DNA of 64,000 bases from Bdellovibrio bacteriovorus (GTDB lineage: Bacteria; Bdellovibrionota; Bdellovibrionia; Bdellovibrionales; Bdellovibrionaceae). Positions 26,146 to 35,339 of this stretch are shown here, piece by piece (positions within the stretch are counted from its first letter, which is position 1; each line of letters opens with the position of its first letter). The stretch is from the NCBI RefSeq assembly GCF_001592745.1, contig NZ_LUKD01000009.1, positions 1-64,000 of the forward strand, in the 5' to 3' direction. The position numbers and the translations under genes are program-made. Under the pieces are notes generated by a model. The model was not told the DNA's origin, ran no database searches, and saw nothing but the letters and a program-made list of their open reading frames with translations.

Positions 26146-26905
26146 ATTCTTTATGAATCGATTTATCGTGATAAGTGTCTTCGCTCGCCGCAAGGTCACT
26201 TTCGCTATATCCCGAAAAAATTTTAAAGACTTCAACCGTATGATCTTGAAGGGTGAAAGCTGCGCGCCAAGTGCGATATGCAATCACGAAATGACCTTCA
26301 GATGCTTTCACGCGTTTTTTCTTAGAGTTTGTCGGTTCAAATTCCAGTTGGTGCAGAATAAAGCCACGCAGCTGTTCGACACCGGCATTATCAAGCCACT
26401 CGAGTTGTTCTAAAGCCTCTCCCGTAAATGAAACAGTGTATTGGCTAGCATCCGCTAGCCAGGCGGGCTCAACGCCGGGAAAGGAATCTGCGTAAGCCAC
26501 GTAAGGCTTGATGTCTAAGACCGGGGTGCCATCTAAGATGTCAGCAGCTTCGACGTGGATTTTTAGCTTTTCAATGCGTTTAATCTTCACGCAACTCATC
26601 CCAATGCCGTTCGGGCGGTAAGGGGAGCGAGTGGCAAAAACACCGATCTTAGTCGTTCTTCCACGCGGAGGAAGCACCATGGGATTCCAATGATTATTAT
26701 GATGAAAGTGAAAAAGCACCCAGATATGAGAACAACCTTCCAGACCGATCAAAGCTTGTTCAAAGTTTTCGCCGGAAGAGAGTTCAATCACGCCTTCAGA
26801 GTGAAACTCATCAGTCTGTCTGCCAGCCTCGTAAGGCTCTTTTTGTGAGCTGTGAAAGACGCCAATAGGGGTGATCGTTATTTGTTCCGCCATTGCCTCA
26901 TCCAT
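26114..26905 (-). CDS. trmO: TrmO (TsaA/YaeB)-type tRNA t6A37 N6-methyltransferase
   Basis: 263 residues. The beta-barrel SAM-binding domain shows ITPIGVFHSSQKEPYE at the start, GCSHIWVLFHFH, FATRSPYRPNGIGMSCVKI and DILDGTPVLDIKPYVAYAD, all hallmarks of the TsaA/TrmO family. In E. coli the enzyme methylates t6A at position 37 of tRNA-Thr. A C-terminal segment of about 110 residues with RTWRAAFTLQDHTVEVFKI matches the TrmO C-terminal domain. Overlaps of 28 bases with the upstream methyltransferase gene and close spacing to metG suggest a translation-related operon. Confidence 0.9.
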   Translation of the reverse strand: MDEAMAEQITITPIGVFHSSQKEPYEAGRQTDEFHSEGVIELSSGENFEQALIGLEGCSHIWVLFHFHHNNHWNPMVLPPRGRTTKIGVFATRSPYRPNGIGMSCVKIKRIEKLKIHVEAADILDGTPVLDIKPYVAYADSFPGVEPAWLADASQYTVSFTGEALEQLEWLDNAGVEQLRGFILHQLEFEPTNSKKKRVKASEGHFVIAYRTWRAAFTLQDHTVEVFKIFSGYSESDLAASEDTYHDKSIHKEFKKLFPSARQ

Positions 26906-27657
26906 TCAAAACCAGCAATAGCCGCAGTGACGCCGACATTCAGAGAGTTCTTTCTTCCGCGCAAAGGAATGATGCGAACTTCATCAATAATTTTTAAAAT
27001 TTCTGGATCTAAACCAAAACGTTCGTTTCCTAAAACAAAGGCTGTCGGCTCGGCTTCGAAACTTTCAAAAAGATCAACGGCACTTGCCGCAGTCTCTAGG
27101 GCGACGATGCGATAACCCTCGTCTTTAAGCTCTTCAAGGCATTCCAAAAGTTTTGGCGATTCTTCCCAAGCTAAATACTCTTGAGTTCCCATGGCGGTTT
27201 TTTCAACCTTCCACTGCGTTGGATTCGGCGTATAGCCACAAAGATAAATCTTCTGGGCCCCTAGGCACTCGGCCGTTCTAAAAATAGAACCCACGTTAAA
27301 AGCAGAACGGATATTATCTAAAACAAAAACCAGGGGAAGAGGCTCTGATGTGCTTTCCGACTTGTCGTTTTCAAGGACTAAGAAATCATCATCTTGTAAG
27401 TTCTTATGCAGCAGGCGTTCAAAAGGAATAATGTAAGAAACGAAATGCTTTAAAGTCATTTCATCCACCAGATGCTTTTGTAAATCCCCTAAGCGAGAAA
27501 CATCTGGATTTTCCGAAAACTTAAGTTCCGAAATTTTATTTTTAAGTTCCGCTAAAGTCGTGGGATCAAAAGAAAAATCCCCCGAGGATTTTTCCAACGC
27601 TAGAAACAGTCGATGGATTTCTTCGAGGGATTTTTTATCTTGAGCGGAAAGTGCCAT
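26878..27657 (-). CDS. SpoU/TrmH family RNA 2'-O-ribose methyltransferase
   Basis: 259 residues. The C-terminal SPOUT knot domain has all three motifs: LDNIRSAFNVGSIFRTAE, AFVLGNERFGLDP, and RIIPLRGRKNSLNVGVTAA. The first 100 residues form a helical extension (DKKSLEEIHRLFLALEK) that may bind RNA. Family members methylate tRNA G18 or rRNA riboses; the target is not evident. It starts where metG stops (one shared base) and overlaps trmO, so three RNA/translation genes are coupled. Confidence 0.88.
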   Translation of the reverse strand: MALSAQDKKSLEEIHRLFLALEKSSGDFSFDPTTLAELKNKISELKFSENPDVSRLGDLQKHLVDEMTLKHFVSYIIPFERLLHKNLQDDDFLVLENDKSESTSEPLPLVFVLDNIRSAFNVGSIFRTAECLGAQKIYLCGYTPNPTQWKVEKTAMGTQEYLAWEESPKLLECLEELKDEGYRIVALETAASAVDLFESFEAEPTAFVLGNERFGLDPEILKIIDEVRIIPLRGRKNSLNVGVTAAIAGFEWMRQWRNK

Positions 27658-29717
27658 TATTTAACTCGTTGGCCGACTTGCGCGCCGTCATCAGCAGCCA
27701 GGACGAATAAATCGCTCCCACCGCTTCCTGCAGCAAGCACCATGCCTTCAGACATACCGAACTTCATCTTGCGCGGTTTTAAGTTCACGCAAACCAGAAT
27801 CTTGCGCCCAAGAAGTTGTTCAGGTTTGTAAGCGGACTTAATACCCGCGATGATCTGACGAACTTGACCGTCGCCGATGTCCACCTTCAAACGAAGAAGC
27901 TTGTCGGCTTCTTTGATTTCTTCGGCTTCGATCACTTGGCCGATACGAAGATCTACTTTTTCAAAATCAGCAAATTCGATTTCCGCAGGGCGATCACCAT
28001 TGCGATCTTCCGTCTTCGCTGCCGGAGCTGCCTTCGGAGCCGTCGAAGTGGCCTTCTTCGCCGCTTGAATCTCTTCGTTGATCTTACGACTTTCTTCCAC
28101 CATGGCTTTGACTTTATCTGCTTCTACGCGAGTCGCTAAGTGCTCATAGTCCGCGATAGGGCGGTTCGTAAGAATAGTGTTGATGTCAGACCACTTGTAG
28201 TTCGTTTCACCCAAAAGCTTTTCCACTTTTTGTGTATAGTACGGAAGAACCGGTTTTAGGTAAATCGCAAGAAGGCGGAACACGTTCAAAGTCGTTGTGA
28301 TGACTTGTTTTGTTTCAACAGGATTTGCATCCAAAGTTTTCCATGGAGCTTTTTCGTCGAAATACTTATTCGCATCATCCGCCAAAGAACGGATTTCATT
28401 TAAAGCTTTCGCAAAATCACGCGCTTCGTAATGAGCCGCAATCGCGTCCGCCTTTTTTTGAGCATGCGCGATCAAGTTTGCACCTTCCGCATCCGGAGTG
28501 CTCATCACGCCGTCCATCTTCTTTTTCAGCATTTGACCACCACGAGAACCCAAGTTTGTGATTTTACCCACAAGCTCTGAATTTACGCGATTGACGAACT
28601 CTTCTAGGTTCAAGTCGATGTCATCAACTGAACTGTTCAGTTTCGTTGAATAGTAATAACGAAGATATTCAGGGTTTAAATGATTCAAGTAAGTGCGAGC
28701 AGCAATGAAGGTGCCTTTAGATTTAGACATCTTTTCGCCATTCACCATCAAGTGACCATGAACAAAAACCTGATCCGGAGATCTAAAGCCAGCCGACTTT
28801 AAGAAAGCGGGCCAGAAGATCGTGTGGAAGCGAGCAATGTCTTTACCGATGAAGTGATACACCTCACGGCTTGGATCATCCCAGACGTCTTTTAATGACA
28901 TATTGTTTTTCTTCGCCCATTGCTCGGTCGTGGACATATAGCCCATGGGAGCATCGACCCACACATAGAAGAATTTTTTATTATCAGTGCCAGGGATCGC
29001 AAAGCCGAAGTAAGGCTCATCACGAGAAATATCTAGATCTAAAAGATCTTCATTAAACCACTCCAGCATCTTTTTAGAAATTTCTGGAGAGCAGTGTTTA
29101 GGGATCCACTCTTCAAGGTATTTTTTAAAGTCATTCAGTTTAAAGAAAATACTTTCACTGTCTTTAAGAACCGGAGTTGTTCCGCAAAGAGAGCAGTGAA
29201 CCTCTTTCATGTCACTTGGAGAGTAAGTCGAACCGCACACATCACAAGAATCACCATACTGTTCTTTAGCGCCACATTTAGGACATGTGCCCTTCACGAA
29301 GCGATCGGGAAGGAACATTTTATCGTGATTGCAGTAAAGCTGCTGGATCAATTGCTTGCGAGTGTGACCGCCTTCCACCATTTTGTGATAGAAGTATTCG
29401 CACAGATTTTTATTCTCGACAGAGTTCGTTGAACCGTACAAAGAAAACTTCACTTGGAAATCAGCGAAGTCTTTTGTGTGTTCGTCATAACTTTTTGCAA
29501 TCAAAGCTTCAGGAGTGATGCCCATCTCGCGGGCCTTCACCATGATCGGAGTTCCGTGAGTATCGTCAGCGCAGATGTACACGCACTGATTGCCGCGCAT
29601 TTCTTGAAAGCGTGCCCAGAAGTCAGCTTGAAGATACTCCACCAAGTGACCAAGGTGAATGTATCCATTTGCGTAGGGAAGAGCACAAGTAATGAGGATT
29701 TTACGGTTTTGGTTCAT
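27657..29717 (-). CDS. metG: Methionyl-tRNA synthetase
   Basis: 686 residues. Class I signatures: PYANGYIHLGHLVEYLQ with the HIGH-type motif near residue 15 and GEKMSKSKGTFI for KMSKS. A double zinc knuckle (CPKCG ... CDVCG ... CSLCG) follows the CP1 region. A C-terminal EMAP/Trbp111-like tRNA-binding domain (VDLRIGQVIEAEEI ... GRKILVCVNLKPRKMKFG) follows an Ala/Lys-rich linker, giving the dimeric long form as in E. coli. It leads the metG-SpoU-trmO set. Confidence 0.96.
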   Translation of the reverse strand: MNQNRKILITCALPYANGYIHLGHLVEYLQADFWARFQEMRGNQCVYICADDTHGTPIMVKAREMGITPEALIAKSYDEHTKDFADFQVKFSLYGSTNSVENKNLCEYFYHKMVEGGHTRKQLIQQLYCNHDKMFLPDRFVKGTCPKCGAKEQYGDSCDVCGSTYSPSDMKEVHCSLCGTTPVLKDSESIFFKLNDFKKYLEEWIPKHCSPEISKKMLEWFNEDLLDLDISRDEPYFGFAIPGTDNKKFFYVWVDAPMGYMSTTEQWAKKNNMSLKDVWDDPSREVYHFIGKDIARFHTIFWPAFLKSAGFRSPDQVFVHGHLMVNGEKMSKSKGTFIAARTYLNHLNPEYLRYYYSTKLNSSVDDIDLNLEEFVNRVNSELVGKITNLGSRGGQMLKKKMDGVMSTPDAEGANLIAHAQKKADAIAAHYEARDFAKALNEIRSLADDANKYFDEKAPWKTLDANPVETKQVITTTLNVFRLLAIYLKPVLPYYTQKVEKLLGETNYKWSDINTILTNRPIADYEHLATRVEADKVKAMVEESRKINEEIQAAKKATSTAPKAAPAAKTEDRNGDRPAEIEFADFEKVDLRIGQVIEAEEIKEADKLLRLKVDIGDGQVRQIIAGIKSAYKPEQLLGRKILVCVNLKPRKMKFGMSEGMVLAAGSGGSDLFVLAADDGAQVGQRVK

Positions 29718-29734
29718 CGAATGCCTTTCAGGAA

Positions 29735-30499
29735 TTAGCGCCAGTCCACGATTCCAGAATCAAGGTGGTAAATGGCCTGAACAACTTTTACCTCACCCGA
29801 CGCAATGCCGTCACGCAGAAGTGCAGAGCGTTCAGCAAGTTCTTGAGTCACAGTTTGTAGGCCGCTGGAAGTTCTGCCGGTACCACAGGACTCATGTCCC
29901 ATCACAACAACAAGATTCGATCCTAATTCGCCCACGGCGTATTCGGTGCTCGCTACTACATCGGCGGCAGCAGAAAGGTCGACCGTGCGAATAACGAAGA
30001 TCTCGCCTAATTTTTGGTCAAAAATGACTTCGGGCGGAACGCGAGAATCACTGCAAGTTAGAACCACAGCGTGCGGTTTCTGTCCCGCGACCAAACGCAT
30101 GCGGTCTTTTGCTGAAGCTCCGTCAGCGCGGAATTTGCCTTTAATGAAGCGAGTGTTTCCGTTTTTAAGCCAACCCAAAGATTTTTCTGCCGCCACGGGG
30201 CCCGCAGCCCGTGCGGATGGTTCTTTACCGTGATTTGTAGAAATATGTTGAGCAGCAGCAGCTACAGCGTCTTTCATCTCTTCCGCTTGAGCTTGTGCGG
30301 CTTCCATTTCCTGATCGTTCGGGCTTACTTTAGTGATCTCTTTAGGATCGCTTGAAGTGGCTTCTGCCGGAGCTTCTTTTTGTCCACCTTTCTGATCTTT
30401 AAGAACGACTTTTGGTTCTTGCTGTGGAGCTCTGCGCATCATTGAAGAGCAACCGGTCATAGTAAGTAAAATGACACCTGTAGTGAAAGCTTTTAGCAT
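29735..30499 (-). CDS. Beta-class carbonic anhydrase with lipoprotein signal
   Basis: About 254 residues. The N-terminus (MLKAFTTGVILLTMTGCSSM) ends in a lipobox TGC, so the protein should be lipidated and outside the cytoplasm. A Gln/Glu/Ala-rich linker of about 80 residues leads to a beta-carbonic anhydrase domain: LTCSDSRVPPEVIFDQ (Cys and the Asp-Arg dyad) and VVMGHESCGTG (zinc His and Cys). It interconverts CO2 and bicarbonate. Start ATG 30499 has GGAGG at 5 bases; upstream in-frame ATGs would bury the lipobox. Periplasmic beta-class enzymes are known, but a lipoprotein form is uncommon. Confidence 0.88.
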   Translation of the reverse strand: MLKAFTTGVILLTMTGCSSMMRRAPQQEPKVVLKDQKGGQKEAPAEATSSDPKEITKVSPNDQEMEAAQAQAEEMKDAVAAAAQHISTNHGKEPSARAAGPVAAEKSLGWLKNGNTRFIKGKFRADGASAKDRMRLVAGQKPHAVVLTCSDSRVPPEVIFDQKLGEIFVIRTVDLSAAADVVASTEYAVGELGSNLVVVMGHESCGTGRTSSGLQTVTQELAERSALLRDGIASGEVKVVQAIYHLDSGIVDWR

Positions 30500-30597
30500 T
30501 TTGTCCTCCGTCATGCTTTCCTTATTCTCAGGACCTCCATCGAGAGACGTCAATTTAAAAACAAAAAAACTTTTACCCTTAAAAAGGAGCTGTCAGA

Positions 30598-31593
30598 ATG
30601 TTTGCTGAGGAGACTATCATGTCCGTTGCAGTTCTTTCCCCCTCTGAAATTCAATCCAAACTTCAAGAGCGTGCTTACGCCGCACAAAAAACTTACTTAG
30701 CCATGTACAGCACTTGGTTGGGCGGCATTACGAAAGAGCCGGGGTTGATGACGGTCCCTATCGACGATCATTTGGTGCATCGTGGGGATGGGGTGTTTGA
30801 AGCGATCAAGGTCGTTGATGGCAAAGCCTTTCTTCTGCAAGAGCACTTAGAGCGTTTAGAGCTTTCTGCGGGTAAAATCGGTTTAAAACTTCCGATGCCC
30901 CTTGATGAAATGCGTGAAGTGATCTTTAGAACCGTTCAAGTAGCGAGTACAAAAAACGCTGTCTTGCGTCTTTATATCTCGCGCGGTCCGGGCGGATTTA
31001 CGACGAACCCCTATGAGTGTTTGGCGTCGCAGATGTATTTGGTTGTAACAGCTTACACTCCGTATTCTGAAGAAAGATATATCAACGGAGTGAAAGTGGG
31101 GCGCAGTCAAATCCCTCCGAAAGACCCTTGGTTTGCGACGATTAAAACTTGCAATTACTTGCAAAACGTTTTGATGAAAAAAGAAAGCGTCGATCGTAAA
31201 CTTGATTTCACAATCGGTGTAGATCCTCAAGGGTACTTAACGGAAAGCTCGACGGAAAATATCGTGATGATTGATAAAAATCGCACTTTGGTTCGTCCTA
31301 AACTTCGTCAGATCTTAAAAGGCACAACGATGATGCGCAGTTTTGAACTCGCTGAATCCCTTTTAGCGGCGGGTGCCTTAACAGGCATTCAGGAAAAAGA
31401 TTTAACCGAGATGGATCTTTACGAAGCGCAAGAAGTGATGATGATTGGAACGACGTTAGATGTTTTGCCAGTCACAGAATATGAAGGAAAGAAAATCGGG
31501 ACGGGAAAGCAAGGACCGGTTTCAGCACAGCTCTTACAGCTTCTGCGTGAGGATATGAAAAAGGGGCCGAAAGCGACCCCTGTTCCAGTTTAA
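30598..31593 (+). CDS. Class IV PLP aminotransferase (branched-chain/D-amino acid/ADC-lyase family)
   Basis: 331 residues. HRGDGVFEAIKVVDG is the typical start of the fold, TIKTCNYLQNVLMKKE carries the PLP lysine, and GYLTESSTENIVMID the cofactor-binding Glu. The fold-IV family includes branched-chain aminotransferase, D-amino acid aminotransferase and aminodeoxychorismate lyase; motifs do not decide among them. Two starts have good ribosome sites: ATG 30598 (AAGGAG) and ATG 30619 (GGAG). The longer is given. It is convergent with the mreB-like gene, overlapping by 4 bases. Confidence 0.85.
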   Translation: MFAEETIMSVAVLSPSEIQSKLQERAYAAQKTYLAMYSTWLGGITKEPGLMTVPIDDHLVHRGDGVFEAIKVVDGKAFLLQEHLERLELSAGKIGLKLPMPLDEMREVIFRTVQVASTKNAVLRLYISRGPGGFTTNPYECLASQMYLVVTAYTPYSEERYINGVKVGRSQIPPKDPWFATIKTCNYLQNVLMKKESVDRKLDFTIGVDPQGYLTESSTENIVMIDKNRTLVRPKLRQILKGTTMMRSFELAESLLAAGALTGIQEKDLTEMDLYEAQEVMMIGTTLDVLPVTEYEGKKIGTGKQGPVSAQLLQLLREDMKKGPKATPVPV

Positions 31594-32633
31594 ACTTCCA
31601 ATTGAATTTTATCTAAGAGCTCAGGGTCACTCAAGACAGCTTCGCCTCCGCGGGCGATGGCTGTCAGAGGGCTCTCAGCAATTCTGACCGGCAAACGCAC
31701 TTCATTTTGAATGCGCAAATCGAAATCGCGAATCAAAGCTCCGCCACCAGCAAGCACAACACCTCTTTCGATAATGTCTGACACAAGTTCTGGGGGAGTG
31801 TGTTCTAAAGCGCGGTGAATGGCATTGATAACTTCTTGAACTGAGTTATTCATCGCAAGTCCTACGTCTTCAGAGCTGACTTCCATGGTTTTATTCATTC
31901 CCGTATCAGCATCACGACCTGTGATTGTCGCTGTTTTGATATCTTTTTTCGGAACAGCTGTACCGATAGAGACTTTCAAATATTCCGCCGTCGTTTCAGA
32001 AATAATAAGCTTTTTGTATTTACGGAAGTAATCAATGATCGAGTCATCGATTTTATGTCCACCCACGCGAGCGGCTTCACAGTAAACGATATCAGCTAGG
32101 GCGATAACCGCAACTTCCGTTGTGCCACCACCGATATCGATAATCATATTGCCTTCAGCAGACTTGATATTAAGGCCTGAGCCAATCGCTGCGGCCATCG
32201 GCTCATCAATCAAGAAAACTTCTTTTGCGCCAGCCGCTTTACAAGATTGAATAACGGCTTTTTTCTCTACTTCCGTCACTCCGTAAGGCAAGGACACGAC
32301 AACTCTTGGACGAGAAAATGCAGATTTCACTCCCGGAGCTGAAAGAAAGTGTCTTAACATCACTTCCGTTGTTTCAAAGTCCGCAATCACGCCATCACGA
32401 ATCGGCTTTTGCGGAAAGATGCTGCCAGGGTTGTTCGCCAATTTTTCTTTGGCATCTGTTCCAACCGCGATCACTCTTTTTTTGCCAGGACTTGTTTGTT
32501 GGTACGCGATCAAAGAAGGCTCATTTAAAATGATGCCTTTGCCACGGCCTGCGATTAAAGTGTTCGCAGTGCCGAGGTCGACGTACAAATCAGCGGCGGT
32601 TCCAGCTTCATCCCTAAATAACCAAGACAACAT
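31590..32633 (-). CDS. mreB: Rod shape-determining protein MreB
   Basis: 347 residues of actin-like fold. YVDLGTANTLIAGRGKGI (phosphate 1), MIIDIGGGTTEVAVIAL (phosphate 2) and VLAGGGALIRDFDLRI (adenosine motif) are all intact. It polymerises under the membrane and directs lateral wall synthesis. The usual mreC/mreD partners are not next to it; a secreted protein gene lies 2 bases upstream instead, so this may be a second or dispersed mreB copy. Confidence 0.93.
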   Translation of the reverse strand: MLSWLFRDEAGTAADLYVDLGTANTLIAGRGKGIILNEPSLIAYQQTSPGKKRVIAVGTDAKEKLANNPGSIFPQKPIRDGVIADFETTEVMLRHFLSAPGVKSAFSRPRVVVSLPYGVTEVEKKAVIQSCKAAGAKEVFLIDEPMAAAIGSGLNIKSAEGNMIIDIGGGTTEVAVIALADIVYCEAARVGGHKIDDSIIDYFRKYKKLIISETTAEYLKVSIGTAVPKKDIKTATITGRDADTGMNKTMEVSSEDVGLAMNNSVQEVINAIHRALEHTPPELVSDIIERGVVLAGGGALIRDFDLRIQNEVRLPVRIAESPLTAIARGGEAVLSDPELLDKIQLEV

Positions 32634-32635
32634 AT

Positions 32636-33250
32636 TTATTTACCGAATCCTTTGTGGCTCTCAAATGGGAATGTAGCAAAAATCGAGATGTAAGAATAAG
32701 ACTTATTCAACTCTAGGCCCAACTCCGCCCCTAAAGTCACTTGATTCCAATCGACGTAATGAAATTCTGTGCCGATTGCCAAGTTGGACGCTACGTAGTT
32801 TTCTTCTTTTGTGTTAAGGAACGTGAAGGGGATAGAGAAGTAGGGAACAGACATTCCGTACTCAGTATCAAACTTTTTGCTCAGCATGGGTGCTAGTTGC
32901 AGTTGAATTAAGTTTTCGTCCTCATCTCTTGCGATACCGGCACCCAAACGAAGCCCCATCGCCGGTTGATTGTCGACGTCAGGAATCGGGATCCACTTTG
33001 CACTTGCAAAAGCGTTGAAGTCTACAGCACCTGCGCCCATCGAAATACGACCGCTCATGGATTCATTGATAGCGGTGTCGAAGAAGACGTTGAAGTTTGC
33101 TCCGTTACCTTTGTTCGTTAGAAGTTGAGGTTCAACTCCCACTTGATATTTTCCTGGAGCCAGCAATTCTCCGGATTCAGCGATGCTCAAGTAGGCATGC
33201 GCCGAGGAACTTAAAAACAGACCTAAAACGAAGTATTTAGCAAATTTCAT
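32636..33250 (-). CDS. Secreted protein, probable outer-membrane beta-barrel
   Basis: About 204 residues with a signal peptide (FVLGLFLSSSAHA). The mature part has alternating strands with Gly/Asn turns (GKYQVGVEPQLLTNKG, MGLRLGAGIARDE, QVTLGAELGLEL, YSYISIFATF), suggesting an 8- to 10-stranded barrel. I do not recognise a family. It lies upstream of mreB on the same strand with a 2-base gap, so the two are probably co-transcribed. The start is ATG 33250, after GAAAGG; the frame extends upstream without a ribosome site. Confidence 0.65.
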   Translation of the reverse strand: MKFAKYFVLGLFLSSSAHAYLSIAESGELLAPGKYQVGVEPQLLTNKGNGANFNVFFDTAINESMSGRISMGAGAVDFNAFASAKWIPIPDVDNQPAMGLRLGAGIARDEDENLIQLQLAPMLSKKFDTEYGMSVPYFSIPFTFLNTKEENYVASNLAIGTEFHYVDWNQVTLGAELGLELNKSYSYISIFATFPFESHKGFGK

Positions 33251-33341
33251 GAAATTAAAGCCTTTCAAAACATCCGATCTAAAAATGGTAGCCATTCGCG
33301 AATCGTTTGACAAGACCTTGATCCAAAGAGACCTTTAAGAA

Positions 33342-34109
33342 GTGACGAAACTTCCCATATCTCTAGTGATCATTACCTTAAATGAAGAGGCGCATATCGA
33401 GCGCTGCATTCGCTCCGTTCCCTTTGCCGACGATGTTGTCGTGGTTGATAGCTTTTCGACGGATCGCACGGTAGAAATCGCCGAACGCTGTGGAGCCCGC
33501 GTGTTCCAGGAAAAGTGGAAGGGTTTTGGCCCGCAAAAAGCCTTCGCGACGGCTCAAGCTAAAAACCCTTGGGTGTTGGCGTTAGACGCAGATGAAGCTT
33601 TAAGTCCCGAGCTTGCCGCAGAGATTTATGGTCGTTTTTCAGAATTAAATTCCGAAGCGGGTTATCTTTTCCCGCGCAAGTCTTACCACTTGGGGCGCTG
33701 GATTTCTCACGGCGGATGGTATCCTGACTATCAACTGCGGTTGTTTAATAAATCCATTTCTCAGTGGGATTCCGCAGACGTACACGAAAAAGTGGAAGTA
33801 AAGTTAAAGTTAAAAATGAAGAAAGACCTGCTTCATTGGGTCTTTGATGGCATCAGCGATCAGGTGCTTACGAACGATCGTTATTCTACGTTAGGCGCAA
33901 AAGAACTTGCAGCGGCAGGGAAGAAGTTTTCTTACTTAAAGATGATCTTTAAGCCTTGGGGAAAGTTCGTCGAGACTTACTTTGTGAAAGCCGGCTTTCT
34001 AGATGGGCTCCCAGGTTTTATCATCGCTGTCGGCGCCTCTTACTCGTTGTTTTTAAAATTCGCCAAACTCTGGGAGATGGAACGTGCTCAGAAAAAGTCT
34101 TCTCAATAA
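33342..34109 (+). CDS. Glycosyltransferase family 2, LPS core (WaaE/KdtX-like)
   Basis: 255 residues starting with GTG. GT-A motifs: SLVIITLNEEAHIERCIRSV, VVVDSFSTDRT, ALDADEALSPELA (DxD) and SHGGWYPDYQLRLF. This combination is typical of the short WaaE/KdtX beta-1,4-glucosyltransferases of LPS inner core. A C-terminal hydrophobic stretch may attach it to the membrane. It overlaps the following FecR-like gene by 26 bases. Confidence 0.85.
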   Translation: MTKLPISLVIITLNEEAHIERCIRSVPFADDVVVVDSFSTDRTVEIAERCGARVFQEKWKGFGPQKAFATAQAKNPWVLALDADEALSPELAAEIYGRFSELNSEAGYLFPRKSYHLGRWISHGGWYPDYQLRLFNKSISQWDSADVHEKVEVKLKLKMKKDLLHWVFDGISDQVLTNDRYSTLGAKELAAAGKKFSYLKMIFKPWGKFVETYFVKAGFLDGLPGFIIAVGASYSLFLKFAKLWEMERAQKKSSQ

Positions 34110-35055
34110 ATCTCTTCTTAGTATCGTCTTTTTAGTTTTTGCAGAGGCCGCTTTGGCGGTCGCTCCGAAGTATCCCGCAATCCGTGAGGTTTACGGGCAG
34201 GTTTGGCTGACGGGGAAAGATGGCAAAAGAGCTCTCGTAAAAGGCCGTCAGGTTCTTCGTGAAAAAGCTCTACTAGAGACGTCTTTAACTGGCCGAGTTA
34301 AAGTAGAACTTGATGAAAAGCGCAATTTCATCTTGCTAGGTTCAGGTGAAGTTTTAATGCCGGTGATCAGTTGGGAGTCGGGTGAAGCTCCCGTTGTGAT
34401 TCTAAAAAGCGGTGATCTTCACTGGAATCAGAAAGAAAAAGGCGCTTACAATATTGCTTTGCGTTCGGACCTTTTTGAGTTCCTGGCGATCCCGGGCGAT
34501 TATGTTCTTTCCATCTATCCGCAAAAAGCCTTCACGGGCGTGAAGGTGTTTGAAGGCACCATGGAGTTTTCAGCCCTCAATGGTGAAGAGTCCGTGACGG
34601 TAAAAAAAGGACAGCAAGCGGGTTTTCAAGGTGTGATTGAAAACGGTGAGATCTCTTACGATGTTCTTCTTAAAGGTAAGAAAATTCCCAAAGGTCGTTT
34701 GACGGCGGTGACTCCGATTGATGCGGGGGAATTGAATAAAGCTGCCGCCGATGAGAAAAAACGTCTTGATGGAATCGCGAAATTAAAAGCGCAAGAACAA
34801 GCTCGGTTAGCGAAATTAAAGCGAGAAGGTGTGATCTGCAGTCAGCCTGCAGGCAAATTCAATGAGTGCGTTTGGACGTGCGTGAATAATCCTAAGAAGG
34901 AAAAGAAGAACTGCCTCGTCCAAAACGAGGGGACTGCCTGTGTCCGCCGCCGCTGCAACGCCAATGGGGATTGGTCCGAAGAAACCACTTTGGATGCTGA
35001 AAAAGCCAGCATAGTTTGTAAGGCGCAACCGGTCGTAGCTATTTGTGATTATTAA
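34084..35055 (+). CDS. Secreted FecR-domain protein with Cys-rich C-terminus
   Basis: 323 residues with a signal peptide (SLLSIVFLVFAEAALA). A FecR-like beta domain (residues about 35-195) is suggested by ALLETSLTGRVKVELDEKRNF and GVKVFEGTMEFSALNGEESVTVKKGQQAGF. A Lys/Ala helical linker (LNKAAADEKKRLDGIAKLKAQEQARLA region) and an eight-cysteine tail follow. It lacks the FecR membrane anchor and a neighbouring ECF sigma gene, so it is probably a structural or peptidoglycan-proximal periplasmic protein rather than a signalling FecR. Confidence 0.72.
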   Translation: MLRKSLLNKSLLSIVFLVFAEAALAVAPKYPAIREVYGQVWLTGKDGKRALVKGRQVLREKALLETSLTGRVKVELDEKRNFILLGSGEVLMPVISWESGEAPVVILKSGDLHWNQKEKGAYNIALRSDLFEFLAIPGDYVLSIYPQKAFTGVKVFEGTMEFSALNGEESVTVKKGQQAGFQGVIENGEISYDVLLKGKKIPKGRLTAVTPIDAGELNKAAADEKKRLDGIAKLKAQEQARLAKLKREGVICSQPAGKFNECVWTCVNNPKKEKKNCLVQNEGTACVRRRCNANGDWSEETTLDAEKASIVCKAQPVVAICDY

Positions 35056-35093
35056 GTTTTTCTGATTTTTTCAGTGGCGGGTAAATTTCCTGC

Positions 35094-35122
35094 TTGCCAT
35101 TTCCACGACAAAATCCTATAAA
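35094..35122 (+). promoter_or_regulatory. Sigma70 promoter of tRNA-His
   Basis: TTGCCA, exactly 17 bases, TATAAA, with the tRNA starting 16 bases after the -10. Both boxes match five of six consensus positions. Confidence 0.75.
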
Positions 35123-35137
35123 GGTTCTTCCTTTTGT

Positions 35138-35214
35138 GGTGGGTATAGCTCAGTTGGTAGAGCATCGGATTGTGATTCCGAGTGTCGCGGGTTCAAGCCC
35201 CGTTACTCACCCCA
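35138..35214 (+). tRNA. tRNA-His (GTG anticodon)
   Basis: The full cloverleaf can be folded. The 7-bp acceptor GTGGGTA/TACTCAC has one G-U pair. The anticodon arm TCGGA-TTGTGAT-TCCGA has GTG at positions 34-36, and the T arm is GCGGG-TTCAAGC-CCCGT. Discriminator C73 is opposed by the extra G-1 at 35138, which is the identity element of bacterial tRNA-His. CCA is encoded (35212-35214). Strongly AT-rich accessory DNA begins just after it. Confidence 0.97.
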
Positions 35215-35246
35215 ATTTTTCTCCCGTATAAATCGCAGATAGATCT

Positions 35247-35285
35247 AAACTCTGAAAGCCTCTTCTATTAAGGGTTTCAGAGTTT
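35247..35285 (+). terminator. Long inverted repeat downstream of tRNA-His
   Basis: AAACTCTGAAA and TTTCAGAGTTT form a perfect 11-bp stem, extended by inner CC/GG pairs, with a loop of about 11 bases. No T-run follows. It probably ends or processes the tRNA transcript, and also marks the boundary between the core gene and the accessory stretch. Confidence 0.55.
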
Positions 35286-35339
35286 GTGCGGGAAGCTGCA
35301 TTTTTCTGATTCCCTGGTTCTTGCTATCGAGACATCCAT

